Part shown: positions 1-9,025 of the stretch, piece after piece
How the letters are laid out: each line of letters begins with the position of its first letter
How positions within the stretch are numbered: position 1 is the stretch's first letter
The notes under the pieces: model-generated
What the model was told of the DNA's origin: nothing
The model's database searches: none
What the model saw: the letters and a program-made list of their open reading frames with translations, nothing else
Assembly: GCA_009694865.1 (NCBI GenBank)
Contig: SICD01000005.1
Span: 1-43,278 of the forward strand
Direction: 5' to 3'
DNA from: Candidatus Magasanikiibacteriota bacterium
GTDB taxonomy: Bacteria; Patescibacteriota; Patescibacteriia; Magasanikbacterales; GWA2-37-8
Length of the DNA stretch: 43,278 bases
Position numbers and translations under genes: made by a program

Positions 1-1
1 C

Positions 2-478
2 GGCTGGCGCCTCTACGAGTGGATGCGATTCACAGACGCGTGCATCGCCCTCAACAGCGAGGTGAGCGAATACCACCGCAAAGCCAGCGTGGCCGCGGCT
101 GGGCCAGCGGTGTTCCGAGCCGACTCGTGCCTCCCAAATCAGTACCTCCGTGGCCGGCTTCACCAGATGCACATGGACGTGGACGAGTACAGCGACTACC
201 CCCACAACAGCGCTGCCTCCTTCATCAGCAGGCTGATCTACGAGCTGTACAAGCTCGATCCGGACGGCACAGGCACCTGCAAGGACGTGCTCAAGGAACT
301 GAACACCATTGAAGAAGATCTCCGACGTGTCGAGCGATTCTCGTGCGATGACGACAGCGGACCGAAGTCGGTCGCGCGGGTAGCAACCCAGCGAAACGCC
401 TTCCAGGGATTCAAGCCAACGCTGGATGCCAAGATCGAGAAGCTGTTCACGTACAACCAGAAGTGGACAGGGGGGTGA
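2..478 (+). CDS. hypothetical protein, GC-rich, 5' truncated by window edge
   Basis: The reading frame is open to the left edge of the window (residues GWRLYEW precede the first in-frame ATG at 23), so the true start is probably outside. About 158 residues are visible, ending in a TGA stop. The product looks soluble and mixed in charge, with no signal peptide, membrane segment or motif that I recognise. Third codon positions are strongly GC-biased, unlike the rpsA-like gene beside it, and resemble the island genes at 12-17 kb. Two GC hairpins and a T-run follow the stop. Function unknown; that it is a real gene is fairly likely from codon bias and the terminator. Confidence 0.6.
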   Translation, partial: GWRLYEWMRFTDACIALNSEVSEYHRKASVAAAGPAVFRADSCLPNQYLRGRLHQMHMDVDEYSDYPHNSAASFISRLIYELYKLDPDGTGTCKDVLKELNTIEEDLRRVERFSCDDDSGPKSVARVATQRNAFQGFKPTLDAKIEKLFTYNQKWTGG

Positions 479-517
479 AGCGCCCAGCCGCTACGAACGG
501 CTGAGCAACGGACTCAA

Positions 518-548
518 GGGCGCCTCATCAGCGCCCGACCCCTTTTTA
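518..548 (+). terminator. rho-independent terminator of the GC-rich gene
   Basis: GGGCGC (518-523) pairs with GCGCCC (531-536), followed by GACCCC and TTTTT. A separate hairpin CAGCCG/CGGCTG lies just before it, near 484-502. Confidence 0.65.
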
Positions 549-590
549 TCTGTACTCGATTAGAGATAAGAAAGAGTCTAAAAACTAAAA

Positions 591-618
591 AACGTCCGGC
601 ATCTGCCGGACGTTTTTA
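591..618. terminator. bidirectional terminator between converging genes
   Basis: An 11-bp stem AACGTCCGGCA (591-601) / TGCCGGACGTT (604-614) is flanked by A-rich and T-rich runs on both sides. It can end the rpsA-like gene from the right and the partial gene from the left. Confidence 0.75.
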
Positions 619-679
619 ATTTATTCTACTAACGAGGAGATTGCCACGTCGTCGTGCGAACTCCTCCTCGCAATGACGC

Positions 680-1891
680 CTATTCGCCCTTCTTCTCTTC
701 TTCGATCTTCACCTCTTCTGTAATTACTGCCTCGGGCGCCACATCCTTCACCAATTCCTTCGCTTCCGTCTTCGCCATTTTCTCTTTCACTTCAGCCTTG
801 CGGGCGCTTTTGCCCTTAATTCCAGCCAATTTAAGACCCAGGCGGTGTTCGGTTGGCTCCAAAGACACAATCTCAAATTCACATTCCTGATTAAGTTTAA
901 ACTTGTCGGCCAAATTGCTGACGGGTTCATCTGATACTTCCGAAATGTGCGCCAAACCATGGATGTCTTTGTCGAGACCAATCATGAGACCAAATGATTC
1001 AATCTTCAAAATTTTACCAGTCACCTTCTCCCCTACCTTGTATTTATCTTTCACGCTCTTCCACGGATCATCAATCGTGCGTTTAATGGAAAGATAAATT
1101 TTAGAATGATCAAGCTGAATAACTTGCGCCTTTACTTTTTGACCAACTTTCAAAACATCTTTCGGATGATCGATGCGTTGCCAAGCAATTTCCGAAATAT
1201 GCACCAAACCTTCCAACCCTTCGCCAAAACGAATAAACGCGCCAAACGAGGTGAGGGCGGATACCTCACCATCCACCACATCACCAATTTTATACGCGTC
1301 GAGCACGGCTTTTTGCGAATCTTCCCACACCGCACGCTCGGAGACAATTAATTTTTCTTCCATTTCATTCACATCAATTACCTTCACTTCCATTTCCTTA
1401 CCCATCATTTCGCGCAATTTTTCAAAAATACGATTCTTGTCCCCGCCCGCGACGCGCGGATAATTATCGGGGCTAAGTTGAGAAACCGGCATAAACGCTG
1501 ACAGCGCCTCCACCTGAATCATAAGACCGCCTTTGTTGGCACCGGTAACTTTGGCTTTAAGAGTCAAACCATCTTTAAGCCATTTCTTCATGTTGTCCCA
1601 CGCGCGCTTAAACCCGGCAATACGAAACGACAATTCCATTTCACCATTCTCATTTTCCAACTCTACCAACGTGGCTTCTACTTCATTGCCAATTTTAAGA
1701 TTACTATATTCGCTTGATTCCGCGAACATTTCTTCTCCGCGCACCACACCCGTGGTCATGCCTTCAATATCAATGTGAACTTCCCCTTTATCGACGGATA
1801 TCACTTTACCCTTAATCACATCCCCGGGCTTGGGCACTTCCATGGCCTGGATCTGGAATAATGTTTTAAAACTACCGGCTTTGTCTGTCAT
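680..1891 (-). CDS. rpsA: 30S ribosomal protein S1-like, four S1 domains
   Basis: This 403-aa protein has four S1 (OB-fold) RNA-binding repeats at roughly residues 22-90, 108-180, 202-272 and 287-358. The third and fourth carry the classic SFGAFI/EGLVHISE and SFGLMI/HGLAHISE signatures; the first two are more divergent, as in bacterial S1 proteins. A Lys/Glu-rich tail follows. Bacterial S1 usually has four to six repeats, and it brings mRNA to the 30S subunit. I chose ATG at 1891 (MTDKAG) over an in-frame TTG two codons upstream. A near-consensus promoter lies about 95 bp upstream, with a hairpin in the leader that could be used for autoregulation (inference). Confidence 0.9.
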   Translation of the reverse strand: MTDKAGSFKTLFQIQAMEVPKPGDVIKGKVISVDKGEVHIDIEGMTTGVVRGEEMFAESSEYSNLKIGNEVEATLVELENENGEMELSFRIAGFKRAWDNMKKWLKDGLTLKAKVTGANKGGLMIQVEALSAFMPVSQLSPDNYPRVAGGDKNRIFEKLREMMGKEMEVKVIDVNEMEEKLIVSERAVWEDSQKAVLDAYKIGDVVDGEVSALTSFGAFIRFGEGLEGLVHISEIAWQRIDHPKDVLKVGQKVKAQVIQLDHSKIYLSIKRTIDDPWKSVKDKYKVGEKVTGKILKIESFGLMIGLDKDIHGLAHISEVSDEPVSNLADKFKLNQECEFEIVSLEPTEHRLGLKLAGIKGKSARKAEVKEKMAKTEAKELVKDVAPEAVITEEVKIEEEKKGE

Positions 1892-1949
1892 AAACAAAAA
1901 AATTTTGCTTAGCCCGCTTAGTCTTTAAGGACAACGGGGGCCTTTCTCT

Positions 1950-1974
1950 AAGGCGGAAAGGCTTGTTAGGTTAG
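1950..1974 (-). promoter_or_regulatory. leader hairpin upstream of rpsA
   Basis: In the 5' leader, GCCTTTC and GAAAGGC can pair around an apical loop. Ribosomal protein genes are often regulated through leader structures; a regulatory role here is inferred only. Confidence 0.35.
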
Positions 1975-1985
1975 TTGTAAGGTTA

Positions 1986-2014
1986 AGTATATCAGAAATG
2001 AATGATGGTGTCAA
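1986..2014 (-). promoter_or_regulatory. sigma70-type promoter for rpsA
   Basis: Read on the minus strand: TTGACA (2009-2014), 17-bp spacer, TATACT (1986-1991). The start site would be near 1979, leaving a leader of about 90 nt. Confidence 0.8.
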
Positions 2015-2040
2015 ACGCTAGTCCTTGAACTCCAATCCAA

Positions 2041-2237
2041 ACCGCAACGTAACTATTCAATTCTTTCCAACAAACAGCGCCAATCACCCACAATGTCATT
2101 GCGAGGAAGAAGCCTCGCGGCGACTGACGAAGCAATCTTCACCACCGTTACCAACGCCATTGGTGAGGATTGCTTCGTCGTTCGTTCCTCACTCCTCGCA
2201 ATGACAGCGGGAAAGAACTGAATAGTTACACCGCAAC
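2041..2237. mobile_element. 181-bp MITE-like element with 8-bp target duplication
   Basis: The element spans 2049-2229. Its ends are inverted repeats of at least 20 bp (GTAACTATTCAATTCTTTCC versus the complement of the right end, one mismatch), and the inner arms repeat GTCATTGCGAGGA and CGAAGCAATC in opposite orientation. Direct repeats ACCGCAAC flank it exactly (2041-2048 and 2230-2237), as expected for a target-site duplication. It encodes nothing. Confidence 0.8.
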
Positions 2238-2240
2238 CCC

Positions 2241-2269
2241 TTGCCCCCCAGAGCAAATTATGGTAAAAT
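2241..2269 (+). promoter_or_regulatory. promoter for the MBL-fold gene
   Basis: TTGCCC (2241-2246), 17-bp spacer, TAAAAT (2264-2269), immediately right of the MITE-like element. The leader of about 130 nt to the ATG at 2409 contains two hairpins (GGGTGTT/AACACCC and CCCCCC/GGGGGG) but no clear ribosome binding site. Confidence 0.5.
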
Positions 2270-2408
2270 AAACCCAGTTTTTCCAACCATAAACGGGTGT
2301 TACCAACACCCCCCGTGTACCCCCCCTGCGAGGGGGGAATCGCTGATTTTAATACTTTCGTACCTTTCGTAATTTAGCACATCTTAACGGAATTAATTCC
2401 ACCACCAT

Positions 2409-3020
2409 ATGCATTTAAGTTGGCTCGGTCAAACAGCCGTTAAACTCCAAACCAAATACCAAGACGAGGACGTTACTGTCATTATCGATGGCTATAAACC
2501 GACTGCGGGCGAATTCCCCCGCAGCTTTTCGCCCACGATTGCTTTATTCTCCAATGGCGAAACCGATGCGGCCACCCTCTCGCAAAATCCGTTCGTACTC
2601 TCCACGCTCGGAGAAATAGAATTAAAAGAAGTTATGGTAACTACCTGGCCGGCGGAGAACACCATTATTTTTAAAATAAACGCCGAAGGCCTGGCGATTG
2701 TTCACCTCGGCCGCCTTACCAAAAAACCCACAACGGAAGATTTGGAAAAACTGGGACACGTGGATATTGTACTCCTGCCGGTTGGCGGCGGCCAAAACTA
2801 CTTAAACGCCGAAGACGCCGCGGCGATTGTGACCACTCTCGAGCCCCGCATCGTCATCCCCATCGCTTATAACTGCGACACTGACCCAACCGCCCAGCCA
2901 CTGGGAGAATTTATTAAAGAATTGGGATTAAAACCGGACGTCACCGACAAAAAAATTATTATCAAGAAAAAAGATCTGCCGCAAGAAGAAACCAAGCTGA
3001 TGATTTTAGAAAAATCCTAA
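2409..3020 (+). CDS. degenerate UlaG/YtnP-type metallo-beta-lactamase-fold protein
   Basis: The 203-aa protein follows the layout of the small UlaG-like MBL-fold family: MHLSWLGQTAVKL at the N-terminus, VHLGRL where HLGD is usual, LLPVGGG in the middle, and VIPIAYN where IPMHY is usual. The metal ligands are largely lost: the HxHxDH motif is replaced by FSNGETDA, and the second and third ligand motifs lack their key residues. It is therefore unlikely to be an active zinc hydrolase; a binding or structural role is possible. Length is normal for the family. It is followed by a dispersed repeat and a small membrane protein gene on the same strand. Confidence 0.7.
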   Translation: MHLSWLGQTAVKLQTKYQDEDVTVIIDGYKPTAGEFPRSFSPTIALFSNGETDAATLSQNPFVLSTLGEIELKEVMVTTWPAENTIIFKINAEGLAIVHLGRLTKKPTTEDLEKLGHVDIVLLPVGGGQNYLNAEDAAAIVTTLEPRIVIPIAYNCDTDPTAQPLGEFIKELGLKPDVTDKKIIIKKKDLPQEETKLMILEKS

Positions 3021-3028
3021 TTCTCAGT

Positions 3029-3151
3029 TGTCATTTCGAATCCCCCGCCTTCGGGGGTGAGAAATCTCTGGCTCACCAACGATCGACGGACAGAGATTCC
3101 CCTAAGAGGGATCGCGAGACCTCGTCGCCGTGAGGCTCGCTCGGAATGACA
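3029..3151. repeat. dispersed palindromic repeat, GAGAAATCTCTGG family
   Basis: It begins TGTCATTTCGAA and ends GCTCGGAATGACA, so the ends are inverted. It carries the internal block AATCTCTGGCTCAC and GACAGAGATTCC that recurs near 33989-34121 and 38819-38928. Confidence 0.75.
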
Positions 3152-3165
3152 ATACGTTAGAAGCT

Positions 3166-3579
3166 ATGTCCCCCAAAAAAACCTCACTAAAAAAGAAGCT
3201 ATCAATCATAGAAGAACAAATGAAAGAACCTGCTAGCCCGACCTTGCCTGATTTTAAAGAGACAAACCGCGAACGAAGCGCGAAACGCTTAATGTGGCTG
3301 GGCGTCATAAGTTTTTCGGTCATCATCGCGGTGCTGTGGGGGTGGTCCCTCGCCGTCCAAATGTCCGAATTCCAGCTTAAACGCGCGCCCGAATACACCC
3401 TCGCGAGTAAAACCAAACAAGAGTGGAGCGAACTATTCGCGAAACAAAAAGAGGATCGGAATAGTCGCGAAGCAACCTTGCAACAAATTCGTGATGCCAT
3501 TAAAGGGCTGGGCGCGCTCACTGCCACGAGCACGGGTCAAACAACATCGACATTAACGGCCACATCAAGCGTTAAGTAA
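3166..3579 (+). CDS. small single-pass membrane protein, hypothetical
   Basis: The 137-aa product begins MSPKKTSLKKKL, has a charged N-terminal part, one membrane segment at about residues 44-66 (MWLGVISFSVIIAVLWGW), then a charged, probably helical outer part and a Ser/Thr-rich tail. An in-frame ATG 36 bases upstream lies inside the dispersed repeat, so I prefer 3166. No family recognised. It sits between the MBL-fold gene and gyrA, both on the same strand; co-transcription is possible but nothing links their functions. Confidence 0.6.
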   Translation: MSPKKTSLKKKLSIIEEQMKEPASPTLPDFKETNRERSAKRLMWLGVISFSVIIAVLWGWSLAVQMSEFQLKRAPEYTLASKTKQEWSELFAKQKEDRNSREATLQQIRDAIKGLGALTATSTGQTTSTLTATSSVK

Positions 3580-3584
3580 TTTCA

Positions 3585-3690
3585 AAATCCAAATTACAAA
3601 TGCCAAATCAAGCTCAAAACTCAAATATCAAATTAGTAAATTTGGATTTTGGATTTAATTTGACATTTGTCATTTGACATTTGAATTTCA
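3585..3690. repeat. AT-rich tandem microrepeat (TTTGACA/AAATTACAAAT type)
   Basis: Short units such as CCAAATTACAAATGCC and TTTGACATTTGTCATTTGAC are repeated in both orientations, filling the gap before gyrA. The same units appear inside the transketolase and femAB genes. The TTGACA copies could act as -35 sequences. Confidence 0.65.
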
Positions 3691-3696
3691 AGACCT

Positions 3697-6162
3697 ATGC
3701 AATCCAAACTCCCCATACCGAGTGGCCCCATTGGCCAGCTCACCGTCGCCCCCATTGTTGATGAAATGAAACAATCATATTTGGAATACGCCATGAGCGT
3801 TATTATTTCGCGCGCCCTCCCCGATGTGCGTGATGGTTTAAAACCGGTACATCGTCGCATTTTATATGCCATGGGCAATCTGGGGCTGCGCCACACCGCC
3901 CGCTTTCGCAAATCCGCCCACGTGGTTGGTGAGGTGATGGCCAAATACCACCCCCATGGCGACACCGCTATTTATGATTCCATGGTGCGCATGGCCCAGG
4001 ATTTTGCCATGCGCCACCGGTTAGTTGATGGCCAAGGCAATTTTGGCTCCATGGACGGCGACAGTGCCGCCGCCATGCGCTATACCGAAGCGCGCCTCAC
4101 CACGCTCGCCGAAGAAATGCTGGCCGATATTGAAAAGGATACGGTAAATTTTATTCCCAACTACGATGGCAGTCACCACGAACCAACCGTACTACCCACC
4201 CAAGTCCCCAACCTGCTCCTTAACGGCACGGTCGGCATTGCCGTGGGTATGGCCACCTCAATTCCCCCGCATAATTTAAACGAACTCTGCGACGGCATAA
4301 TAATGCTCATTGACCAACCCAAAACCAGCCTGGACGATCTGTGTGTGGTTATTAAAGGCCCGGATTTCCCCACGGGCGGTATTATTTATAATAAAAAAGA
4401 TATTGCCACGGCTTTTGCCACCGGCCGAGGCGGCGTGGTAATGCGCGCCAAAACCGAAATCGAAGAAGCTAAAAATGGTCTCTTCCGCATTGTGGTCACC
4501 GAAATGACCTATCAGGTGAACAAATCGGAACTCATCGAAAAAATTGCCACACTGGTTCAAGACAAAAAAATTGAAGGCATCCGGGACATTCGGGACGAAT
4601 CCAACAAAGACGGCGTACGCGTGGTCGTGGAACTTAAAAAAGATTCCTACCCTAAAAAAATTCTCAACCAGCTTTTTAACCACACCGACCTCCAAACCAC
4701 CTTCCACTATAACATGCTCGCGCTGGTCGACGGCATCCAGCCGCGCGTGTTAAACCTTAAAAACATTTTGGAAGAATTTATTAAGCACCGCCAGGTGGTC
4801 ATTCGCCGCCGTACCGAGTTTGATTTAAACAAAGCCCAAGACCGCGCCCACATTTTGGAAGGTTTAAAAATGGCCCTCGATAAAATTGATCTGGTGATCA
4901 AAACCATCCGCGCGAGTCGTGACAAAGAGGAAGCCAAGGTTAATTTGATGAGCAAATTCAAATTTACCGACCGCCAAACCACGGCTATTTTAGAAATGCG
5001 CTTGCAACAATTAGCCAACCTCGAAGCCCAAAAAATTGAAGATGAATTAAAAGAAAAGAAACTGTTGATGAAAGAACTAGAATCAATTCTGGCGTCAGAA
5101 CCTAAAATTCTGGGCATCGTTAAAACTGAAATCAAAGCGCTGAAGGCTAAATTTGGCAACGATCGCAAAACCCAAATTATTGCCCATGGTGTTAAAGAAT
5201 TTACGACCGAGGATTTAATCCCCAACGAGCCAACGATTGTAATGACCACCACCGATGGCTACATTAAACGTCTCCCCCCCGATACCTTCAAACAACAATC
5301 CCGCGGCGGCAAGGGCGTAATTGGCGTGACTACAAGAGAAGACGAATCCGTGGACCAAATGCTCATGACCAACACGCACGACAACATGCTCTTCTTCACC
5401 AGTCGCGGCCGCGTGTTTCAATTAATGGCCTACGACATCCCGCAAGCCAGCCGCACCGCCAAAGGTCAAGCTTTAGTAAACTTTCTTCAATTAGCGCCTA
5501 ACGAAAAAGTAACCGCCCTACTTGCCACCAGTGACATTGAAAAATATAAATTCTTGGTAATGGTTACCAGTAAAGGAACTATTAAAAAAACCGCCCTCGA
5601 AGATTTTGCTAACGTCCGTAGGAGCGGTCTCATTGCCCTTAAACTAAAAGGCGATGACAGCTTAGAATGGGTAAAGCCATCCAAGGGAACTGATGAAATA
5701 ATTTTGGCGACTCGGGGCGGTCAAGCCATCCGCTTTAGCGAGCGTGACGTCCGCGAAATGGGTCGCACCGCCGCCGGCGTCCATGGTATGCGCCTCAAAA
5801 GTGATGATGTTATTATTGGCATGGACATTGTCGCGCCCGATAATAAAAATTTGGAATTCCTAACTATCGCCGCCAATGGCCTCGGCAAATGCACCAAACT
5901 CCACGAATATAAAGTGCAGGGTCGCGGAGGATCCGGCATAAAAACCGCCGACGTCACCCCTAAAACCGGCCCCATTGTCTACGCCCGCGTTATTGACCGA
6001 GGCCTGGCCGAGACCCAAGATCTCATGATGATCTCTATGCAAGGCCAAACCATTCGCCTACCTTTCAAATCTATTAACACTTCCGGACGAGCTACCCAGG
6101 GTGTAAGACTTATGCGATTTAAAGAAGAAGGTGATAAGGTAGCGAGTGTGACGATTATATAG
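3697..6162 (+). CDS. gyrA: DNA gyrase subunit A
   Basis: The 821-aa protein is the breakage-reunion subunit of gyrase, which introduces negative supercoils together with GyrB. The N-terminal domain has the usual [17 protein letters not shown] and the catalytic tyrosine Y129 in [10 protein letters not shown]. The quinolone-determining loop reads [10 protein letters not shown]; the position equal to E. coli Ser83 is Thr90, and Asp87 is kept as Asp94. The coiled-coil tower is followed by a C-terminal beta-pinwheel whose GyrA box QSRGGKG is at 534-540, which argues for gyrase rather than ParC. Length is normal. The preceding 110 bp are repeats only; a terminator follows directly. Confidence 0.96.
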   Translation: MQSKLPIPSGPIGQLTVAPIVDEMKQSYLEYAMSVIISRALPDVRDGLKPVHRRILYAMGNLGLRHTARFRKSAHVVGEVMAKYHPHGDTAIYDSMVRMAQDFAMRHRLVDGQGNFGSMDGDSAAAMRYTEARLTTLAEEMLADIEKDTVNFIPNYDGSHHEPTVLPTQVPNLLLNGTVGIAVGMATSIPPHNLNELCDGIIMLIDQPKTSLDDLCVVIKGPDFPTGGIIYNKKDIATAFATGRGGVVMRAKTEIEEAKNGLFRIVVTEMTYQVNKSELIEKIATLVQDKKIEGIRDIRDESNKDGVRVVVELKKDSYPKKILNQLFNHTDLQTTFHYNMLALVDGIQPRVLNLKNILEEFIKHRQVVIRRRTEFDLNKAQDRAHILEGLKMALDKIDLVIKTIRASRDKEEAKVNLMSKFKFTDRQTTAILEMRLQQLANLEAQKIEDELKEKKLLMKELESILASEPKILGIVKTEIKALKAKFGNDRKTQIIAHGVKEFTTEDLIPNEPTIVMTTTDGYIKRLPPDTFKQQSRGGKGVIGVTTREDESVDQMLMTNTHDNMLFFTSRGRVFQLMAYDIPQASRTAKGQALVNFLQLAPNEKVTALLATSDIEKYKFLVMVTSKGTIKKTALEDFANVRRSGLIALKLKGDDSLEWVKPSKGTDEIILATRGGQAIRFSERDVREMGRTAAGVHGMRLKSDDVIIGMDIVAPDNKNLEFLTIAANGLGKCTKLHEYKVQGRGGSGIKTADVTPKTGPIVYARVIDRGLAETQDLMMISMQGQTIRLPFKSINTSGRATQGVRLMRFKEEGDKVASVTII

Positions 6163-6185
6163 CCACTACTTAAAAGAATAAAAAA

Positions 6186-6217
6186 CAATCCCGTTTATTT
6201 CGGGATTGTTTTTATTT
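6186..6217 (+). terminator. gyrA terminator
   Basis: CAATCCCG (6186-6193) pairs with CGGGATTG (6201-6208), followed by TTTTTATTTTT. Confidence 0.85.
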
Positions 6218-6223
6218 TTGTAG

Positions 6224-6275
6224 CCTCGGCTTTCCAGAAAAATCAACACTTCAATTTCTCTGGAAAGGGCCGAGG
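6224..6275 (-). terminator. long hairpin downstream of the GC-rich gene
   Basis: CCTCGGC plus TTTCCAGA pair with TCTGGAAA plus GCCGAGG across an AT-rich loop of about 21 nt. It lies 3' of the minus-strand gene at 6355-6987. Its shape recalls the second hairpin of the island elements, but GCAC is absent. Confidence 0.5.
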
Positions 6276-6354
6276 TAGAATGGAGGTTGGCCCGTGTGGA
6301 TCGCCATGACGCCGGCGACAGCGGGATGGTAACTCGAGGACGAGAATGAGCGGA

Positions 6355-6987
6355 CTACCTAATTCTGTGGGCGGGACGAAGGATGGTGAAGGTGCCGGGG
6401 CCGCCGAGGTTGGGCGTGGTGGTGATGAAACGCGGAGTCGCGCCACCACCGCGTTCGACGAACGCGTCGTGGAGACCGCCCAGATCTCTGATCGTGCCGG
6501 CAGTCAGACCGTTGCCTTCCACTTCCGCCGTTACCATGATCGGACCGCCCCTGGTGGGGAAAATCCGGTAGTTGGCTCCGATCCAGCGGAGAATGTTGTC
6601 CCCGCAGACCACGATCAGCCTTGTGCGTTCGAAAGCGTAGCCGATGATGGGGCGACCGAGCGGGTCGGAGAGCCCAGCCTCGACAGCGAAGACCGTCTCG
6701 AGGGTATCGTCGATCGACGACGCCGGGAGAGCACTCCGCTCCGGAATTGGATAGAATCCATTTCGGAGCGCCGCCGCGCCGATCATGTGTCGTTCGCTGG
6801 ACGAGGTCGCGATCACGCGCTCGGGGGCAGCCACGCCCAAGCGCAACCGACGCACCCGCCGCTGGCAACGAACGCCCAGCGCCTCGCGGCGCAACATCTC
6901 GGCACGATCCACGTCCGGCAAACCGAACCTGTGCTTCCCGGGCGGGCAACCCGACAACGCAGGAACTACGAAGAGCGTAACTTCCAC
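6355..6987 (-). CDS. hypothetical GC-rich protein, possibly a degenerate histidine-phosphatase fold
   Basis: Start is GTG at 6987, placed by an AGGAGG ribosome binding site five bases upstream. The 210-aa product is Arg- and Ala-rich with strongly GC-biased third codon positions, unlike the neighbouring gyrA and transketolase genes. Two stretches, RVIATSSSERHMIGAA and LIVVCGDNILRW, weakly resemble the SSPxxRAxxTA and VVSHGGVIR blocks of histidine phosphatases, but the catalytic RHG and second histidine are missing, so this is only a suggestion. It is a single-gene unit: promoter at 7063-7091, strong ribosome binding site, then a long hairpin. Likely acquired. Confidence 0.6.
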   Translation of the reverse strand: MEVTLFVVPALSGCPPGKHRFGLPDVDRAEMLRREALGVRCQRRVRRLRLGVAAPERVIATSSSERHMIGAAALRNGFYPIPERSALPASSIDDTLETVFAVEAGLSDPLGRPIIGYAFERTRLIVVCGDNILRWIGANYRIFPTRGGPIMVTAEVEGNGLTAGTIRDLGGLHDAFVERGGGATPRFITTTPNLGGPGTFTILRPAHRIR

Positions 6988-7062
6988 GATGGCCTCCTTG
7001 GTTGGATTGTTTCTTTGATTACGATATTCTCAACGCCAAACGACGGTGAGAAACCATTCCTA

Positions 7063-7091
7063 CTCATACCACAAACAAAGATCGCCGTCAA
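7063..7091 (-). promoter_or_regulatory. promoter for the GC-rich gene at 6.4-7.0 kb
   Basis: Minus strand TTGACG (7086-7091), 17-bp spacer, TATGAG (7063-7068), in AT-rich host-like sequence just beyond the transketolase terminator. Confidence 0.55.
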
Positions 7092-7109
7092 GACCAAAAC
7101 ATCCTAAAA

Positions 7110-7139
7110 AAAGAAAAACGCCCCACTGATGGGGGCGTT
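7110..7139 (-). terminator. transketolase terminator
   Basis: AACGCCCC (7117-7124) pairs with GGGGCGTT (7132-7139). On the minus strand it is followed by TTTTTC and a T7 run. Confidence 0.85.
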
Positions 7140-7153
7140 CAGACAAGCATAAT

Positions 7154-9019
7154 TTACTCTCTCACTATCAAATCCTTCACCTTCCTCACAATCGCCCCAG
7201 CGTCAATCTCCTCATACGCCAACAGCTCCTCCGGCTTACCGCTTTTTGGCATCTTTCTCACCGCCAACCGTATTACCGGCAAACTTTCACCCTTGACCTT
7301 TAAACTTTCACCTAACACACTCGCCACCGCCTCACCAATCCCACCTTCCGCGTAATGATCCTCCACCGTAATAATCGCCTTCGTCTCGCGCGCCGCTTTT
7401 TCTAAAGTCGCAACGTCGAGAGGCTTAATACTGTATAAATCAATCACCCTAATATTCATCCCCTCTTTTTGTAATTCATTATATGCTTTCAACGCCTCAT
7501 GAAGGGTCACCCCCGCCCCCACTACTGTCACCACATCCTTATCACTACTTTTGAGCGTCTTACTCCCGCCAATGGGAAATGTTTCATCAACGCCATACAA
7601 AATGGACGATTCCTTGCGCGTGGTACGAATGTACACGTTGCCCACGTGCTCGGCCGCCGCCTCCACTAATCGCTCGGTGGAAATAGCATCCGATGGGTAC
7701 AATACCACGCTGTTAAAAATTGATCGAAACATTCCTAAATCCTCCAGCGCCATCTGCGACGCCCCGTCTTCACCAATCGAAACTCCCGCGTGCGAACCAA
7801 CAAATTTAATATTCGCGTTGGCATACTGGCTCATTCGAATCTGATCAAACGCGCGCGTAAAAAAACACGCAAACGTAGAAATAAATGGAACCTTACCACG
7901 CCTAGAAAACCCTAAAGCCGTCCCCACCATATTTTGCTCCGCGATAAACATTTCAAAAAACCTATCAGGGTATTTGGCTTTAAACAACTCCGCGTAGGTG
8001 GAATTACTTACCTCTGCATCCAGTACCACTACATTATTAAACTTCGGCGCCAGCCGCACCAACGCATTCCCATAAGCTTTTCGTGTCGCAACCGCTTTAT
8101 CGGTTGGATAATTGAGGTTTTGAATTTGATTTGATATTTGATATTTGATATTTGATATTTCCGCCACTTCCGGTTTTGCCACAACTCCCACAATTTTCTT
8201 ATCAACTTCTCCGAGCTCCTTTAACGCTTGATCTAACTCGGCGGCGGATAGTGGTTTTCCATGCCAGGCATCTTTATCTTCAATAAACGAAACACCTTTA
8301 CCCTTCAAGGTCTTCGCGATAATCATCACCGGTTTATCTGGCGATTGTTGCGCTTTTGTATACGCCAATATAATTTCATCAATATTATGCCCATCAATCA
8401 CAATGGTCTCCCACCCAAACGCCCGGGCTTTTTGTTCGTAAACTTCAGTATGGTGCCCATACATAGTTTCGCCTCGCTGCCCCAGCCGGTTCACATCCAT
8501 AATACCCACCAAATTATTTAGTTTATAATGCTCTGCCGATGCCATTGCCTCCCAAACCGAACCTTCCGCCATTTCACTATCACCCAAAAGTACCCAGGTG
8601 CGGTAGGGCAACTTGTCCAGCTTGGCATTAAGCGCCATCCCCACCCCCACCGACAACCCTTGCCCCAAAGAACCCGTCGGCACCTCAGTATACGGAAACG
8701 CCATCGTCGGGTGCCCCTCCAAACGGCTCCCAAATTTTCGGAGCGTCAACATTTCCTCTTCGCTCACCTTCCCGGCCGCGGCGTAGATAGAATAAAAAAG
8801 CGGCGAGGCATGGCCTTTAGAAAAAATCAGGCGATCGTTGTTTACATATTCATGATTATCGAGATCGGTCCGAAAAAATCCGGAAAACATAAGCACCGCC
8901 ATCAAATCCGCCGCGGAGAGCGACGACGTGGGGTGGCCAGAGCCAGCTGCCGTGGTAGAAACCAGGCTGTAGTAACGAATGAGTTTAACTAATTTTTGTA
9001 ATTGTTCTTGATTTGCCAT
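7154..9019 (-). CDS. tkt: transketolase
   Basis: The 621-aa thiamine-diphosphate enzyme moves two-carbon ketol units between sugar phosphates in the pentose phosphate pathway, important in CPR genomes that make ribose from glycolytic intermediates. The N-terminal half has GSGHPTSSLS and the cofactor motif GDSEMAEGS (about 146-153) ending in VNRLGQ; the C-terminal half begins near residue 305 with the pyrimidine-binding region. Between the halves, residues about 288-301 (SNIKYQISNQIQN) are encoded by TTTGATA-type microrepeat DNA and are not expected in the family. The gene starts 6 bases after the TMEM43-like gene, so the two form an operon. Confidence 0.93.
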   Translation of the reverse strand: MANQEQLQKLVKLIRYYSLVSTTAAGSGHPTSSLSAADLMAVLMFSGFFRTDLDNHEYVNNDRLIFSKGHASPLFYSIYAAAGKVSEEEMLTLRKFGSRLEGHPTMAFPYTEVPTGSLGQGLSVGVGMALNAKLDKLPYRTWVLLGDSEMAEGSVWEAMASAEHYKLNNLVGIMDVNRLGQRGETMYGHHTEVYEQKARAFGWETIVIDGHNIDEIILAYTKAQQSPDKPVMIIAKTLKGKGVSFIEDKDAWHGKPLSAAELDQALKELGEVDKKIVGVVAKPEVAEISNIKYQISNQIQNLNYPTDKAVATRKAYGNALVRLAPKFNNVVVLDAEVSNSTYAELFKAKYPDRFFEMFIAEQNMVGTALGFSRRGKVPFISTFACFFTRAFDQIRMSQYANANIKFVGSHAGVSIGEDGASQMALEDLGMFRSIFNSVVLYPSDAISTERLVEAAAEHVGNVYIRTTRKESSILYGVDETFPIGGSKTLKSSDKDVVTVVGAGVTLHEALKAYNELQKEGMNIRVIDLYSIKPLDVATLEKAARETKAIITVEDHYAEGGIGEAVASVLGESLKVKGESLPVIRLAVRKMPKSGKPEELLAYEEIDAGAIVRKVKDLIVRE

Positions 9020-9025
9020 ACATTT

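Noticed and set aside
2053-2286. 77-codon frame in the MITE-like element
   Set aside because: It runs through the palindrome and has no ribosome binding site or coding character.
6346-7107. 253-codon plus-strand frame at 6.3-7.1 kb
   Set aside because: It crosses the promoter and ribosome binding site of the minus-strand gene and has no ribosome binding site of its own.
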